Shown piece by piece: positions 6,653 to 12,917 of a stretch of DNA of 17,864 bases. A model generated the notes under the pieces. It searched no databases and was not told where the DNA came from. It saw nothing but the letters and a program-made list of their open reading frames with translations. Every line of letters starts with the position of its first letter. The stretch's first letter is position 1. Source of the DNA: Austwickia sp040006675 (GTDB lineage Bacteria > Actinomycetota > Actinomycetes > Actinomycetales > Dermatophilaceae); contig JBDTWM010000053.1 of NCBI GenBank assembly GCA_040006675.1, positions 1 to 17,864 of the forward strand. Direction: 5' to 3'. The position numbers and the translations under genes are program-made.

Positions 6653-7480
6653 GTGAAGGTCGTACTGTTTTGCGGGGGCTACGGAATGCGGATGCGCGAC
6701 GGCGTGGACGACGTCCCGAAGCCGATGGTGCTCGTGGGTGACCGGCCGTTGATCTGGCACGTGATGCGCTATTACGCGCACTTCGGGCACAACGAGTTCA
6801 TCCTCGCGATGGGGTATGGCGCCCACCATATCTCGCGGTATTTCCTGGACTACGAGGAGACGCACTCCAACGATTTCGTGATCGACGCCGGCCAGGTCAC
6901 GCCGCTCGCGACCGACATCGCCGACTGGCGCATCACGTTCTTGCACACGGGGATCGACACCCCCATCGGGGAGCGCCTGCGCCGCGTGCGCGACCATCTC
7001 GGCGACGACGAGTTCTTTCTGGCGAACTACGCCGACGTGCTCACCGACGCTCCGCTGGACGAGGTCATCGCCCGCCTCCAGGCGTCCGACGCGCTTGCGT
7101 CACTCCTGGCCGTCCCCCCGCAATCGGCCTTCCACGTCGTCCAATCGGACGACGACGGCACGGTTCGCGACATCCACTCGGTCTCGACGTTGCAGTTGCG
7201 TGAGAACGGCGGATACTTCGTGATGCGACGCGAGCTGCTCGACGAACTGGAGCACGGCCGCGACCTCGTCGCCGACACCCTCACGCGGCTCGCCCACGAC
7301 GGCAAAGTCATCTCGTTTCCGTACGACGGCTTTTGGATGCCCGCCGACACCGTGAAGGAGCGCGCCGCGCTGCAGCAGCTGTCGCTGACGGGACGCGCGC
7401 CGTGGGAGGTCTGGCGGGCCCCCTGCGAGCGCGGCGCGTCCGGCACACGGGAGACTCCGTCCCCGTTGTCCGGGCGCTGA
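6653..7480 (+). CDS. Sugar-1-phosphate nucleotidyltransferase (glucose-1-phosphate cytidylyltransferase-like)
   Basis: 275 residues with a GTG start. The N-terminus MKVVLFCGGYGMRMRDGVDD, followed by PKPM (22-25) and GDRPLIWHVMRYYAHFGHNE, follows the RfbF/DdhA glucose-1-phosphate cytidylyltransferase pattern. Further matches are ITFLHTGIDTPIGERLRRVR (94-113), the metal-site region FFLANYADVLTD (121-132, D128) and DGFWMPADTVKE (225-236). In place of the usual GGxGTR it has GGYGMR. It should activate a hexose-1-phosphate with CTP or another NTP. The last ~20 residues look like an unstructured tail. A 102-nt gap separates it from the methyltransferase, and its stop lies 1 nt before the next start. 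The exact nucleotide and sugar cannot be read from sequence, and no 4,6-dehydratase partner is in the window. Confidence 0.82.
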   Translation: MKVVLFCGGYGMRMRDGVDDVPKPMVLVGDRPLIWHVMRYYAHFGHNEFILAMGYGAHHISRYFLDYEETHSNDFVIDAGQVTPLATDIADWRITFLHTGIDTPIGERLRRVRDHLGDDEFFLANYADVLTDAPLDEVIARLQASDALASLLAVPPQSAFHVVQSDDDGTVRDIHSVSTLQLRENGGYFVMRRELLDELEHGRDLVADTLTRLAHDGKVISFPYDGFWMPADTVKERAALQQLSLTGRAPWEVWRAPCERGASGTRETPSPLSGR

Positions 7481-7481
7481 C

Positions 7482-8204
7482 GTGCTCCCCTTCCACTTCG
7501 GCGCGCGCGCGCACCCCCCCGCGGTCAGCACAGACGACAGTACGCGTGAGGGCCCTGCGCCGTCGCCACGGCGCGTCCTGGCCATCGGCGCGCACTGCGA
7601 CGACATCGAGATCGGCGCGGGCGGCACGCTGTCGTCGTGGGCCGAGCAGGACCCGGACATCCAGTTCCATGCCGTCGTGCTGTGCTCGACGCCGCGGCGC
7701 GCGCAGGAGACCCGAGACTGCCTGACCGCGCTATGCGCCCCGGCGGCGGTGAGCGTCGATGTGCTCGACCTGCCCGACACGAGGCTGCCAGCGCACGTCG
7801 ACGCGGTGAAAGACCTGCTCGCGTCGCTGGCACGCACAGCCTGGGACGTCATTCTCACGCATCATCGCTTTGACGCCCATCAGGACCATCGCCTGCTGGG
7901 CGAGTTCGCGCCGACCGCGTTTCGCGACCACCTGGTCCTCGGCTTCGAGGTGCCGAAGTGGGACGGCGACCTCGGCACCTCGAGCGCGAACCTGTACGTC
8001 CCCCTCACGAGGGTGCAGGTAGAGGCCAAGTGGTCAGCGCTCGACGCCTGCCACGTGAGCCAGCACGGCAAGGACTGGTGGGACGCCGAGACGTTCGCGG
8101 CGCTGGCCCGGCTACGGGGCATGGAGTGCCGCACGAGATACGCGGAGGCCTTCCGCGTCGAGAAGATGCTGCTCGGCCCCTGGCCCGAGAGGATGACCCC
8201 ATGA
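7482..8204 (+). CDS. PIG-L/LmbE-family N-deacetylase
   Basis: 240 residues. The zinc-site motif reads RVLAIGAHCDDIEIGAGG (31-48), a variant of AHPDDxE with Cys for Pro; H38 and D41 are the expected ligands. The second site, HHRFDAHQDHRLLGEF (127-142), supplies the third histidine (H136). Members of the family remove acetyl groups from GlcNAc-type sugars or their conjugates (MshB, GlcNAc-PI deacetylase, antibiotic-sugar deacetylases). The GTG start lies 1 nt past the preceding stop, and the gene overlaps the next one by ATGA, so the three genes are probably translationally coupled. The first ~29 residues before the fold look disordered, so a later start is possible, but I find no better one in frame. 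In context it probably deacetylates an amino sugar or N-acetylated intermediate of this pathway. Confidence 0.83.
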   Translation: MLPFHFGARAHPPAVSTDDSTREGPAPSPRRVLAIGAHCDDIEIGAGGTLSSWAEQDPDIQFHAVVLCSTPRRAQETRDCLTALCAPAAVSVDVLDLPDTRLPAHVDAVKDLLASLARTAWDVILTHHRFDAHQDHRLLGEFAPTAFRDHLVLGFEVPKWDGDLGTSSANLYVPLTRVQVEAKWSALDACHVSQHGKDWWDAETFAALARLRGMECRTRYAEAFRVEKMLLGPWPERMTP

Positions 8205-9382
8205 CGCACGCTCCTGCCACCTCCGCCGCGGCGATCCCCATCACCGTCTGCCGCGGGTGCGGCTCACGCCGGCTCACGCGCGTGCTGGACCTGGGGGAGC
8301 AGCCGGCCTGCGACCACTTCCCGCCCGTCGACGACCCCGCGCCGGACCCGCGCTGGCCACTGGCGCTGACGATGTGCGCCGACTGCGCCCTCGTCCAGCT
8401 CGACCACGTCTCGCCCGCGCCCGAGGAACCGCTGGCGGTCGAGAGCGCGACGTTGAAGAACCACGCCCGCGACGCCTCCCGCACCGTCCTGTCCCGGCTC
8501 GGCCTGCCACCGGGCAGCACCGTGCGTGAGTTCGCCAGCCACCACGGCGGGTCCTGGGTCGCGGAGTTGACAGCCGCCGGCTGCGTGGTCCTCGACGGCG
8601 CGACGGCACACGGCGGGACGGCGGGCGATGGGAGAGCAGACCTCGTCGTCGACAACCAGTCGATCATCCACGCTGAGGACCTGGAGGCGCAGCTGGCGCA
8701 GCGGGTCGCCGCGCTCGCCGACGACGGAGTGCTGGTCATCGAGTTCCACCACGCGCTGCAGCAGCTCGTACAGGGTCAATTCGACACGGCGCGACACGGC
8801 CATCCGCTCTCCTTCTCGCTGACCTCGTGGGCGAACGCGTGCCGCCGGCACGGACTAGAGGTCGTGGATGCGTGGCCGGAGGACGTGTTCGGAGGCTGCT
8901 TGATCGTGGCCGCCCGTCGCGCCGGGCGCGGTTCCGTCCACTGCGACGTCGCCGACATCCTCGCCCGGGAGCGAGAGGCCGGCGTGACGAACCCGGAGCG
9001 GTACACCGAGCTGGACCGGCTGCGGCGGCGCACCTCCGCGGACTTCGTGGCGCACTTGGAGCGCGCGCGTTCGGCGGGTCGGCGGGTCGTCGCGTACGGG
9101 GCCGGGTCGAAAGCGTGCACCCTGTTGGGCGTGACCGGCGTCGGCGCCGACCTGCTGCCGATGGTGGCGGATCTGTCCCCGGCCAAGCACGGACGCCGCG
9201 TCCCGGGGGTCGGTATCCCGATCGTGTCGCCCGAGGAGCTGGTGGCCGTGGCTCCCGACGAGGTGATGATCCTGACCTGGGACATCGCCGCTGAGGTCAT
9301 CGCCCAACTGCGCGCGATGGGGCTGACGGGGGCCCGCTTCTTCGTTCCGCTCCCTCGCCTGGCTGAGCTCACCCCCGCGTGA
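8201..9382 (+). CDS. Degenerate C-methyltransferase paralogue (probable pseudoenzyme)
   Basis: 393 residues. The start is set by the ATGA overlap with the deacetylase and by GAGAGG 8 nt upstream. It keeps the zinc domain (C17, C20, C59, C62), the overall layout and the C-terminal Rossmann-like domain (VVAYGAGSKACTLLG, 296-310; LSPAKHGRRVPGVGIPI, 325-341) of TylC3/TcaB9-type C-methyltransferases, and is clearly related to the gene at 5318. The SAM-binding segment reads REFASHHGGSW (109-119) where the paralogue has IEVASNDGYLL. The acidic GVEP is replaced by VVLDGA. The YFSSYS block is gone, and QFDTARHGHPLSFSL (193-207) replaces QYDTIYHEHFQYYTL, so the catalytic Tyr and Glu are lost and only the last His stays. 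The frame is intact with good codon use, so it is a maintained gene. It may be a regulatory or substrate-handling partner, or catalyse something else. Confidence 0.8.
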   Translation: MTHAPATSAAAIPITVCRGCGSRRLTRVLDLGEQPACDHFPPVDDPAPDPRWPLALTMCADCALVQLDHVSPAPEEPLAVESATLKNHARDASRTVLSRLGLPPGSTVREFASHHGGSWVAELTAAGCVVLDGATAHGGTAGDGRADLVVDNQSIIHAEDLEAQLAQRVAALADDGVLVIEFHHALQQLVQGQFDTARHGHPLSFSLTSWANACRRHGLEVVDAWPEDVFGGCLIVAARRAGRGSVHCDVADILAREREAGVTNPERYTELDRLRRRTSADFVAHLERARSAGRRVVAYGAGSKACTLLGVTGVGADLLPMVADLSPAKHGRRVPGVGIPIVSPEELVAVAPDEVMILTWDIAAEVIAQLRAMGLTGARFFVPLPRLAELTPA

Positions 9383-9438
9383 GACCCCGACCTGAGACCC
9401 TCGCCTGACACCCTGCATGGTATATCGGGCCGCGCGGC

Positions 9439-10752
9439 TTAGGCGCGGGTGCGGAACACCGGCTTCACGGAGCGACCCCCGAGGTGCGGGGTGGGATCCC
9501 CGGACTCCAGCGCGGCCGCGTAGGTGGGCAGGATCGCCCCGACCGCCGCTGCGGTGCGGTGGATGTCGTCATCCGTGAGCGCCGTGCTCACCACGAACGA
9601 CGGCCCGACGACGCCACCGTGGATCAGGCCGCGCATGAACAGCGTTCGGAATTGCTGGGACGGCTGCCGATCGCCGTCGAGCGTGGCGTACACCAGGTTG
9701 CAGTCCGCCCCCTTGACCTGCACGTACTCGCTCAACCCCGCCTCGGCGACCACCGCCTCGACCGCCTCACGCACCCGCGCGCCGACATCGGCCAGGCGAG
9801 CGGCCACGTTGTCCCGCCGGTGCACATCGATCGTGGCCCGAAGCGCGGCCAGCCCGGTGCCCTCGGCCCCGTGCGTCGTCGACAGCAGGAACACCCGGTC
9901 GACGTCGCTGCGCAAGCCGCCCAGCTCCATCACGTCTCGCCGACCCGCCAGGGCGGAGATCGCGTACCCGTTGCCGATCGCTTTGCCGAACGTCGCCAGA
10001 TCCGGCACCACCCCGTGCAGAGCGTGCGCGCCGGCGAGCGCGTACCGGAACCCGGTGATCATCTCGTCGAAGATCACCAGGGCGCCACGGCGATGCGCGA
10101 GATCGATGAGCCCCTGCAGGTAGCCGGGGTGCGGCTGGCAGGCGGCCGACTCCACCTCCAGGACCAGGGCGGCGATCCGCCCGTCGTGCGCGTCGAACGT
10201 CGCCTCGAGCGCGCCGAGGTCGCCGTACGGGAAGTCCACCGTCAGATCGGCGACCGCCCGCGGGATCCCCGCCGCCATCGGGGTGGTCGCGATGAACCAG
10301 TCGTCGGTGGAGAAGAACGGCTGGTCACGGCAGACCGCCACCAGGTCGCGACCGGTGGCCGCTCGGGCCAGCTTGAGGGCCGCGGTCGTCACATCGGAGC
10401 CGTTCTTGGCGAACTTCACCATGTCCAGCGTCGGGACCGCCGTCAGGAAATCCTCGGCCGCCTGCAGCTCCAGCAGGCTGGGCCGCACGAAGTTGGAGCC
10501 GTCGTCGAGCTGCGCCCGGACAGCGGCGTTGACCTCGGGGTGGGCGTGCCCGAGGATCACGGAGCGCAGCCCGGAGCCGTACTCCACGTACTCGTTTCCG
10601 TCCACATCCCACACACGCGCGCCGCGGCCACGGGCGATGATCGGGGCGCAATCCGCCGGATACTGGTCGGGCCCTTTGGCGTACGTGTGCGCCCCGCCCG
10701 GGACCAGCTCCTCCAGGCGCGCGGCTGCGGCCAAGGATCGTTCGTACGACAT
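9439..10752 (-). CDS. Class III aminotransferase (glutamate-1-semialdehyde aminomutase-like)
   Basis: 437 residues. The fold-type I PLP signature is clear: VWDVDGNEYVEYGSGLRSVI (47-66), KNGSD (116-120) where phosphate-binding SGTEA-like residues sit, LVIFDEMITGFR (225-236) with D229 for the pyridine nitrogen, and TFGKAIGNGYAISAL (254-268) with K257 as Schiff-base lysine. The closest layout is glutamate-1-semialdehyde 2,1-aminomutase and its secondary-metabolism relatives. The NGSDVT loop and the position beside sugar genes make a biosynthetic aminotransferase on a sugar or small ketone more likely than the haem enzyme (inference). The ATG is preceded by a weak GGTGGTG. It begins 37 nt after rplI on the same strand, with no visible terminator between, so it may be read through from the ribosomal-protein operon. 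It is convergent with the pseudo-methyltransferase, 56 nt apart. Confidence 0.85.
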   Translation of the reverse strand: MSYERSLAAAARLEELVPGGAHTYAKGPDQYPADCAPIIARGRGARVWDVDGNEYVEYGSGLRSVILGHAHPEVNAAVRAQLDDGSNFVRPSLLELQAAEDFLTAVPTLDMVKFAKNGSDVTTAALKLARAATGRDLVAVCRDQPFFSTDDWFIATTPMAAGIPRAVADLTVDFPYGDLGALEATFDAHDGRIAALVLEVESAACQPHPGYLQGLIDLAHRRGALVIFDEMITGFRYALAGAHALHGVVPDLATFGKAIGNGYAISALAGRRDVMELGGLRSDVDRVFLLSTTHGAEGTGLAALRATIDVHRRDNVAARLADVGARVREAVEAVVAEAGLSEYVQVKGADCNLVYATLDGDRQPSQQFRTLFMRGLIHGGVVGPSFVVSTALTDDDIHRTAAAVGAILPTYAAALESGDPTPHLGGRSVKPVFRTRA

Positions 10753-10789
10753 CGCACCACCACTCTCGGCGCTCGGCGAACGCGGCTCC

Positions 10790-11233
10790 TCAGGCCGGGA
10801 CGACGTTCAGCTTGACCGTCGCGGCCACCTCCGGATGGAGGCGCACCGTCGCGGTCGCATCACCGATCACGCGGACCGGGGTCGGGAACTCCACCGTCCG
10901 CTTGTCGATCGTGAGCCCAGCGTCCGCGGCGGCCTGTGCCACGTCCGACTGGCCGACTGCGCCGAACAGCCGGCCGCCACCGCCTGCGCGGGCGGTGACC
11001 GTCAACACGGTGACCTCCAACGCGCCACGCAGACTCTTCGCCTCGTCGAGGGACTTCACCGCGCGGATCTCGCGGCCCCGGCGGATCGAATCGACCTGCT
11101 TCTGGCCGCCCTTCGTCCACGGGGTCGCGAGATTGCGGGGCAGCAGGAAGTTGCGTCCGTAGCCGTCCTTGACTTCCACCACGTCGCCCGCGGTCCCGAG
11201 GCCGCTCACCTCGTTCGTCAGGATGAGCTTCAT
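10790..11233 (-). CDS. rplI: Ribosomal protein bL9
   Basis: 147 residues. MKLILTNEVSGLGTAGDVVE, then VKDGYGRNFLLPRNLATPWT, is the diagnostic bL9 N-terminal 23S-rRNA-binding domain. A helix (KGGQKQVDSIRRGREIRA) leads to the C-terminal domain with GGRLFGAVGQSDVAQAA and VRVIGDATATVRLHPEV. The length is normal for the family. AAGGAG lies 8 nt before the ATG. It follows rpsR by 45 nt on the same strand and ends the classic rpsF-ssb-rpsR-rplI unit; the aminotransferase follows directly. Confidence 0.97.
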   Translation of the reverse strand: MKLILTNEVSGLGTAGDVVEVKDGYGRNFLLPRNLATPWTKGGQKQVDSIRRGREIRAVKSLDEAKSLRGALEVTVLTVTARAGGGGRLFGAVGQSDVAQAAADAGLTIDKRTVEFPTPVRVIGDATATVRLHPEVAATVKLNVVPA

Positions 11234-11278
11234 GTCGGTTACTCCTTCTCCGGCGTCACGCCGCCTCGTTCGTACGGG

Positions 11279-11515
11279 TCAGCGGGCCGAGCTCGAGTAA
11301 GGCAACAGGGCCATCTCGCGGCTGTTCTTCACGGCCTTGGCGATGCTGCGCTGCTCCTGCACGGAGACGCCTGTCACTCGGCGCGCGCGGATCTTGCCGC
11401 GGTCGGAGATGAACTTGCGCAACAGCGCGGTGTCCTTGTAGTCGATGTTGTCAATCTTGGCGACCTTCAGCGGGTTCGCCTTCTTCTTGGGCTTACGCAC
11501 AACGGGCTTGGCCAT
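11279..11515 (-). CDS. rpsR: Ribosomal protein bS18, zinc-ligand-free form
   Basis: 78 residues starting MAKPVVRKPKKKANPLKVAK, with the bS18 core DYKDTALLRKFISDRGKIRA, then RRVTGVSVQEQR and NSREMALLPYSSSAR. AAGGAG lies 9 nt before this ATG. An earlier in-frame ATG at 11554 would add 13 non-conserved residues and lacks support. The protein has no cysteine, so it is the C-minus form that does not bind zinc; in many actinobacteria the operonic copy has CxxC ligands. bS18 binds bS6 on the 30S platform. A CCCGGG/CCCGGG hairpin (5-nt loop, 11543-11559) sits shortly upstream of its ribosome-binding site. Confidence 0.95.
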   Translation of the reverse strand: MAKPVVRKPKKKANPLKVAKIDNIDYKDTALLRKFISDRGKIRARRVTGVSVQEQRSIAKAVKNSREMALLPYSSSAR

Positions 11516-11542
11516 CGTGGTGCTCTCCTTTGGTTCCGAGAG

Positions 11543-11559
11543 CCCGGGGAACACCCGGG
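11543..11559 (-). other. Hairpin in the rpsR leader
   Basis: CCCGGG, a 5-nt loop and CCCGGG form a 6-bp GC stem that ends about 13 nt before the AAGGAG of rpsR. It may slow ribosomes or transcription between ssb and rpsR, or stabilise a processed end. The role is inferred only from position. Confidence 0.3.
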
Positions 11560-11604
11560 ATGGTGTCTGTCATTCCTGTTCCGCCCGACACCTCGTCGAA
11601 CAGA

Positions 11605-11620
11605 TGTTTCACGTGAAACA
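11605..11620. promoter_or_regulatory. parS: parS site (ParB-binding palindrome)
   Basis: TGTTTCACGTGAAACA is a perfect 16-bp palindrome identical to the chromosomal parS consensus recognised by ParB (Spo0J). The symmetry extends one more base pair on each side (11604-11621). It lies in the 150-nt non-coding spacer between ssb and rpsR. parS sites nucleate the ParB-CTP complex for origin segregation and cluster near oriC, so this places the window in the origin region of the chromosome. Confidence 0.93.
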
Positions 11621-11665
11621 TTGGTGCGGCGCGCCGTATGGGACGCCGTGACCACGGCTGATCGG

Positions 11666-12274
11666 CTAGAACGGCGGCTCGTCGTAGCTGGGGCCACTGC
11701 CCCAGCCACCACCACCGCCGCCAGTTCCACCTGAGCCGCCCTGGCCGCCGACTTGCGGGCCATCCCCGGTTGCACCGGAGGGACCGTCGCCGGTGGGGCG
11801 GGTGGCCCATGGGTCGGCGTCGGTGCGGCCGCCGCCGTACCCTCCGGCACCGCCTTGGCCGCCACCTCCAGCGCCGCCCTGGCCACCACCGCCGAAGCCG
11901 CCACCGCCGCGCTGGCTCTTGGTGATCTTCGCGGAGGCGTAGCGCAGCGACGGACCGATCTCATCGACCTCGAGCTCGACGACCGTGCGCTTCTCGCCTT
12001 CTTTTGTCTCGTACGAGCGGGACTTCAGTCGCCCGGACACGACGACGCGCGTGCCGCGCCCGAGGGACTCGGCCACGTTCTCCGCGGCGTCGCGCCAGAT
12101 CGAGCAGCGCATGAACAGCGTTTCGCCGTCCTTCCACTCCCCGCTGTTCCGGTCGTACATCCGCGGTGTGGACGCCACCGTGAAGTTGGCCACGGCGGCC
12201 CCCGAAGGCGTGAACCGCAGCTCTGGGTCACCGGTCAGGTTGCCGATGATGGTCAGCGTCGTGTCGCCCGCCAT
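11666..12274 (-). CDS. ssb: Single-stranded DNA-binding protein
   Basis: 202 residues. The OB-fold (about 1-115) shows MAGDTTLTIIGNLTGDPELR, GAAVANFTVASTPR, FMRCSIWRDAAENVAESLGR and GTRVVVSGRLKSRSYETKEG. It is followed by a long Gly-rich linker (about 125-190) and the acidic tip YDEPPF, a variant of the DDDIPF tail that recruits replication and repair proteins. It binds single-stranded DNA as a tetramer at forks. GAGGGG precedes the ATG. It lies between rpsF (48 nt) and rpsR (150 nt) on the same strand, as in most bacteria. Confidence 0.96.
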   Translation of the reverse strand: MAGDTTLTIIGNLTGDPELRFTPSGAAVANFTVASTPRMYDRNSGEWKDGETLFMRCSIWRDAAENVAESLGRGTRVVVSGRLKSRSYETKEGEKRTVVELEVDEIGPSLRYASAKITKSQRGGGGFGGGGQGGAGGGGQGGAGGYGGGRTDADPWATRPTGDGPSGATGDGPQVGGQGGSGGTGGGGGGWGSGPSYDEPPF

Positions 12275-12322
12275 CGCTCATCCCCTCGCTTCGTGAGTCA
12301 ACAGGTCGTCCCAAGGCCGATG

Positions 12323-12616
12323 TCAGGGCGTCGCCCGCAGCAGCTTCGTGCGCAGGATGACCTCGGACAGGCCGAGCTGGCGGTCCATCTCCTGTGCGGT
12401 CGCGGAGTCGGACTGGAAGTACACGATGACGTAGATGCCTTCGGACTTCTTCTTGATGTCGTACGCCATCCGGCGTCGACCCCACACGTCGATGTTGTCG
12501 ACAGAACCCTGAGCGTTCTTCACCACCGTCAGGTAACGCTCGAGCGTCGCCGGCACTTGCCGGTCGTCGACATCGGGGTCGACGATAATCATCATCTCGT
12601 AGGCACGCGTGCTCAC
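12323..12616 (-). CDS. rpsF: Ribosomal protein bS6
   Basis: 97 residues. The start is the GTG at 12616, with AGGAGG 6 nt upstream; the frame is open to 12994 but the extension is not conserved. The sequence STRAYEMMIIVDPDVDDRQV, then IDVWGRRRMAYDIKKKSEGI and YVIVYFQSDSATAQEMDRQL, is typical bS6 (ferredoxin-like fold). It binds bS18 on the 30S platform, and the S6:S18 pair represses its own operon in several bacteria. The ~300-nt leader has three stem-loops, one of which could expose or hide the AGGAGG. Confidence 0.96.
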   Translation of the reverse strand: MSTRAYEMMIIVDPDVDDRQVPATLERYLTVVKNAQGSVDNIDVWGRRRMAYDIKKKSEGIYVIVYFQSDSATAQEMDRQLGLSEVILRTKLLRATP

Positions 12617-12640
12617 GACCCACCTCCTCTGGTCTTGGCG

Positions 12641-12680
12641 GCCACGGTCTCTCCGTGGCAGGAGGGTTGCACGTCCTGCC
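12641..12680 (-). promoter_or_regulatory. rpsF leader: two mutually exclusive stems and an anti-SD segment
   Basis: On the mRNA (minus) strand, TCCTGCC (12663-12657) can pair with upstream GGCAGGA (12680-12674), a 7-bp stem with a 10-nt loop. The hairpin GCCACGG-AGAGA-CCGTGGC (12659-12641) shares three bases with that stem, so both cannot form fully. CCTCCT (12665-12660) lies immediately before this second hairpin and is complementary to the rpsF ribosome-binding AGGAGG (12628-12623). It could therefore close a structure that hides the RBS. These pairings are exact by inspection; regulation is inference. Confidence 0.45.
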
Positions 12681-12715
12681 CGCGTCACCCCAGGTCGTAC
12701 GCGCCGATGAGCGCG

Positions 12716-12750
12716 CACCAGACAGGGTGTTCGGCCGGCGAACCCTGGTG
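12716..12750 (-). promoter_or_regulatory. Bulged stem-loop in the distal rpsF leader
   Basis: CACCAG (12750-12745) pairs with CTGGTG (12721-12716). Inside, GTTCG and CGAAC close a CCGGC loop, leaving a long asymmetric bulge ACCCTGT on the 3' side; a CAGGG/CCCTG pairing is an alternative. A bulged stem with a CCG element is reminiscent of S6:S18-binding leaders described in other bacteria, but here the CCG is in the loop and I cannot claim a match to that motif. Confidence 0.35.
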
Positions 12751-12857
12751 ACCGTCCGTGGCCTCCCGGGCCGCGCGGGATGCGTTCTTGACGGAGCGCA
12801 CCCGGCCGCGGCGGACAACCCCCCCAGGCTACCCGGCGGCGCCCTCTCGACCGAATC

Positions 12858-12917
12858 GCCTCCACGCCAAGAGCCTCCACGCCGAGAGCCTCCACACCGA
12901 GAGCCTCCACACCACTA
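12858..12917. repeat. Four tandem 15-bp repeats
   Basis: Four consecutive 15-bp units begin GCCTCCAC at 12858, 12873, 12888 and 12903, with only a few substitutions in the last seven bases. The array starts ~240 bp upstream of rpsF and its last three bases are the TAG stop of the GT87-type gene. On the transcribed strand each unit carries GTGGAGGC, a GGAGG ribosome-binding-like element. I do not see a coding role. The rest of the ~300-bp gap holds the rpsF leader structures described separately, and no clear promoter. Confidence 0.8.

Noticed and set aside
9383..9438. Terminator in the convergent gap
   Set aside because: Only a loopless GCCGCGCGGC palindrome and repeated TGAGACCC words are present; no credible stem-loop with a T-run on either strand.
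9484..10815. Plus-strand frame of 443 codons over the aminotransferase
   Set aside because: Antisense shadow of a gene with intact PLP motifs.
12858..12917. CRISPR-like array
   Set aside because: Units are contiguous 15-mers without spacers, and there are no cas genes nearby.
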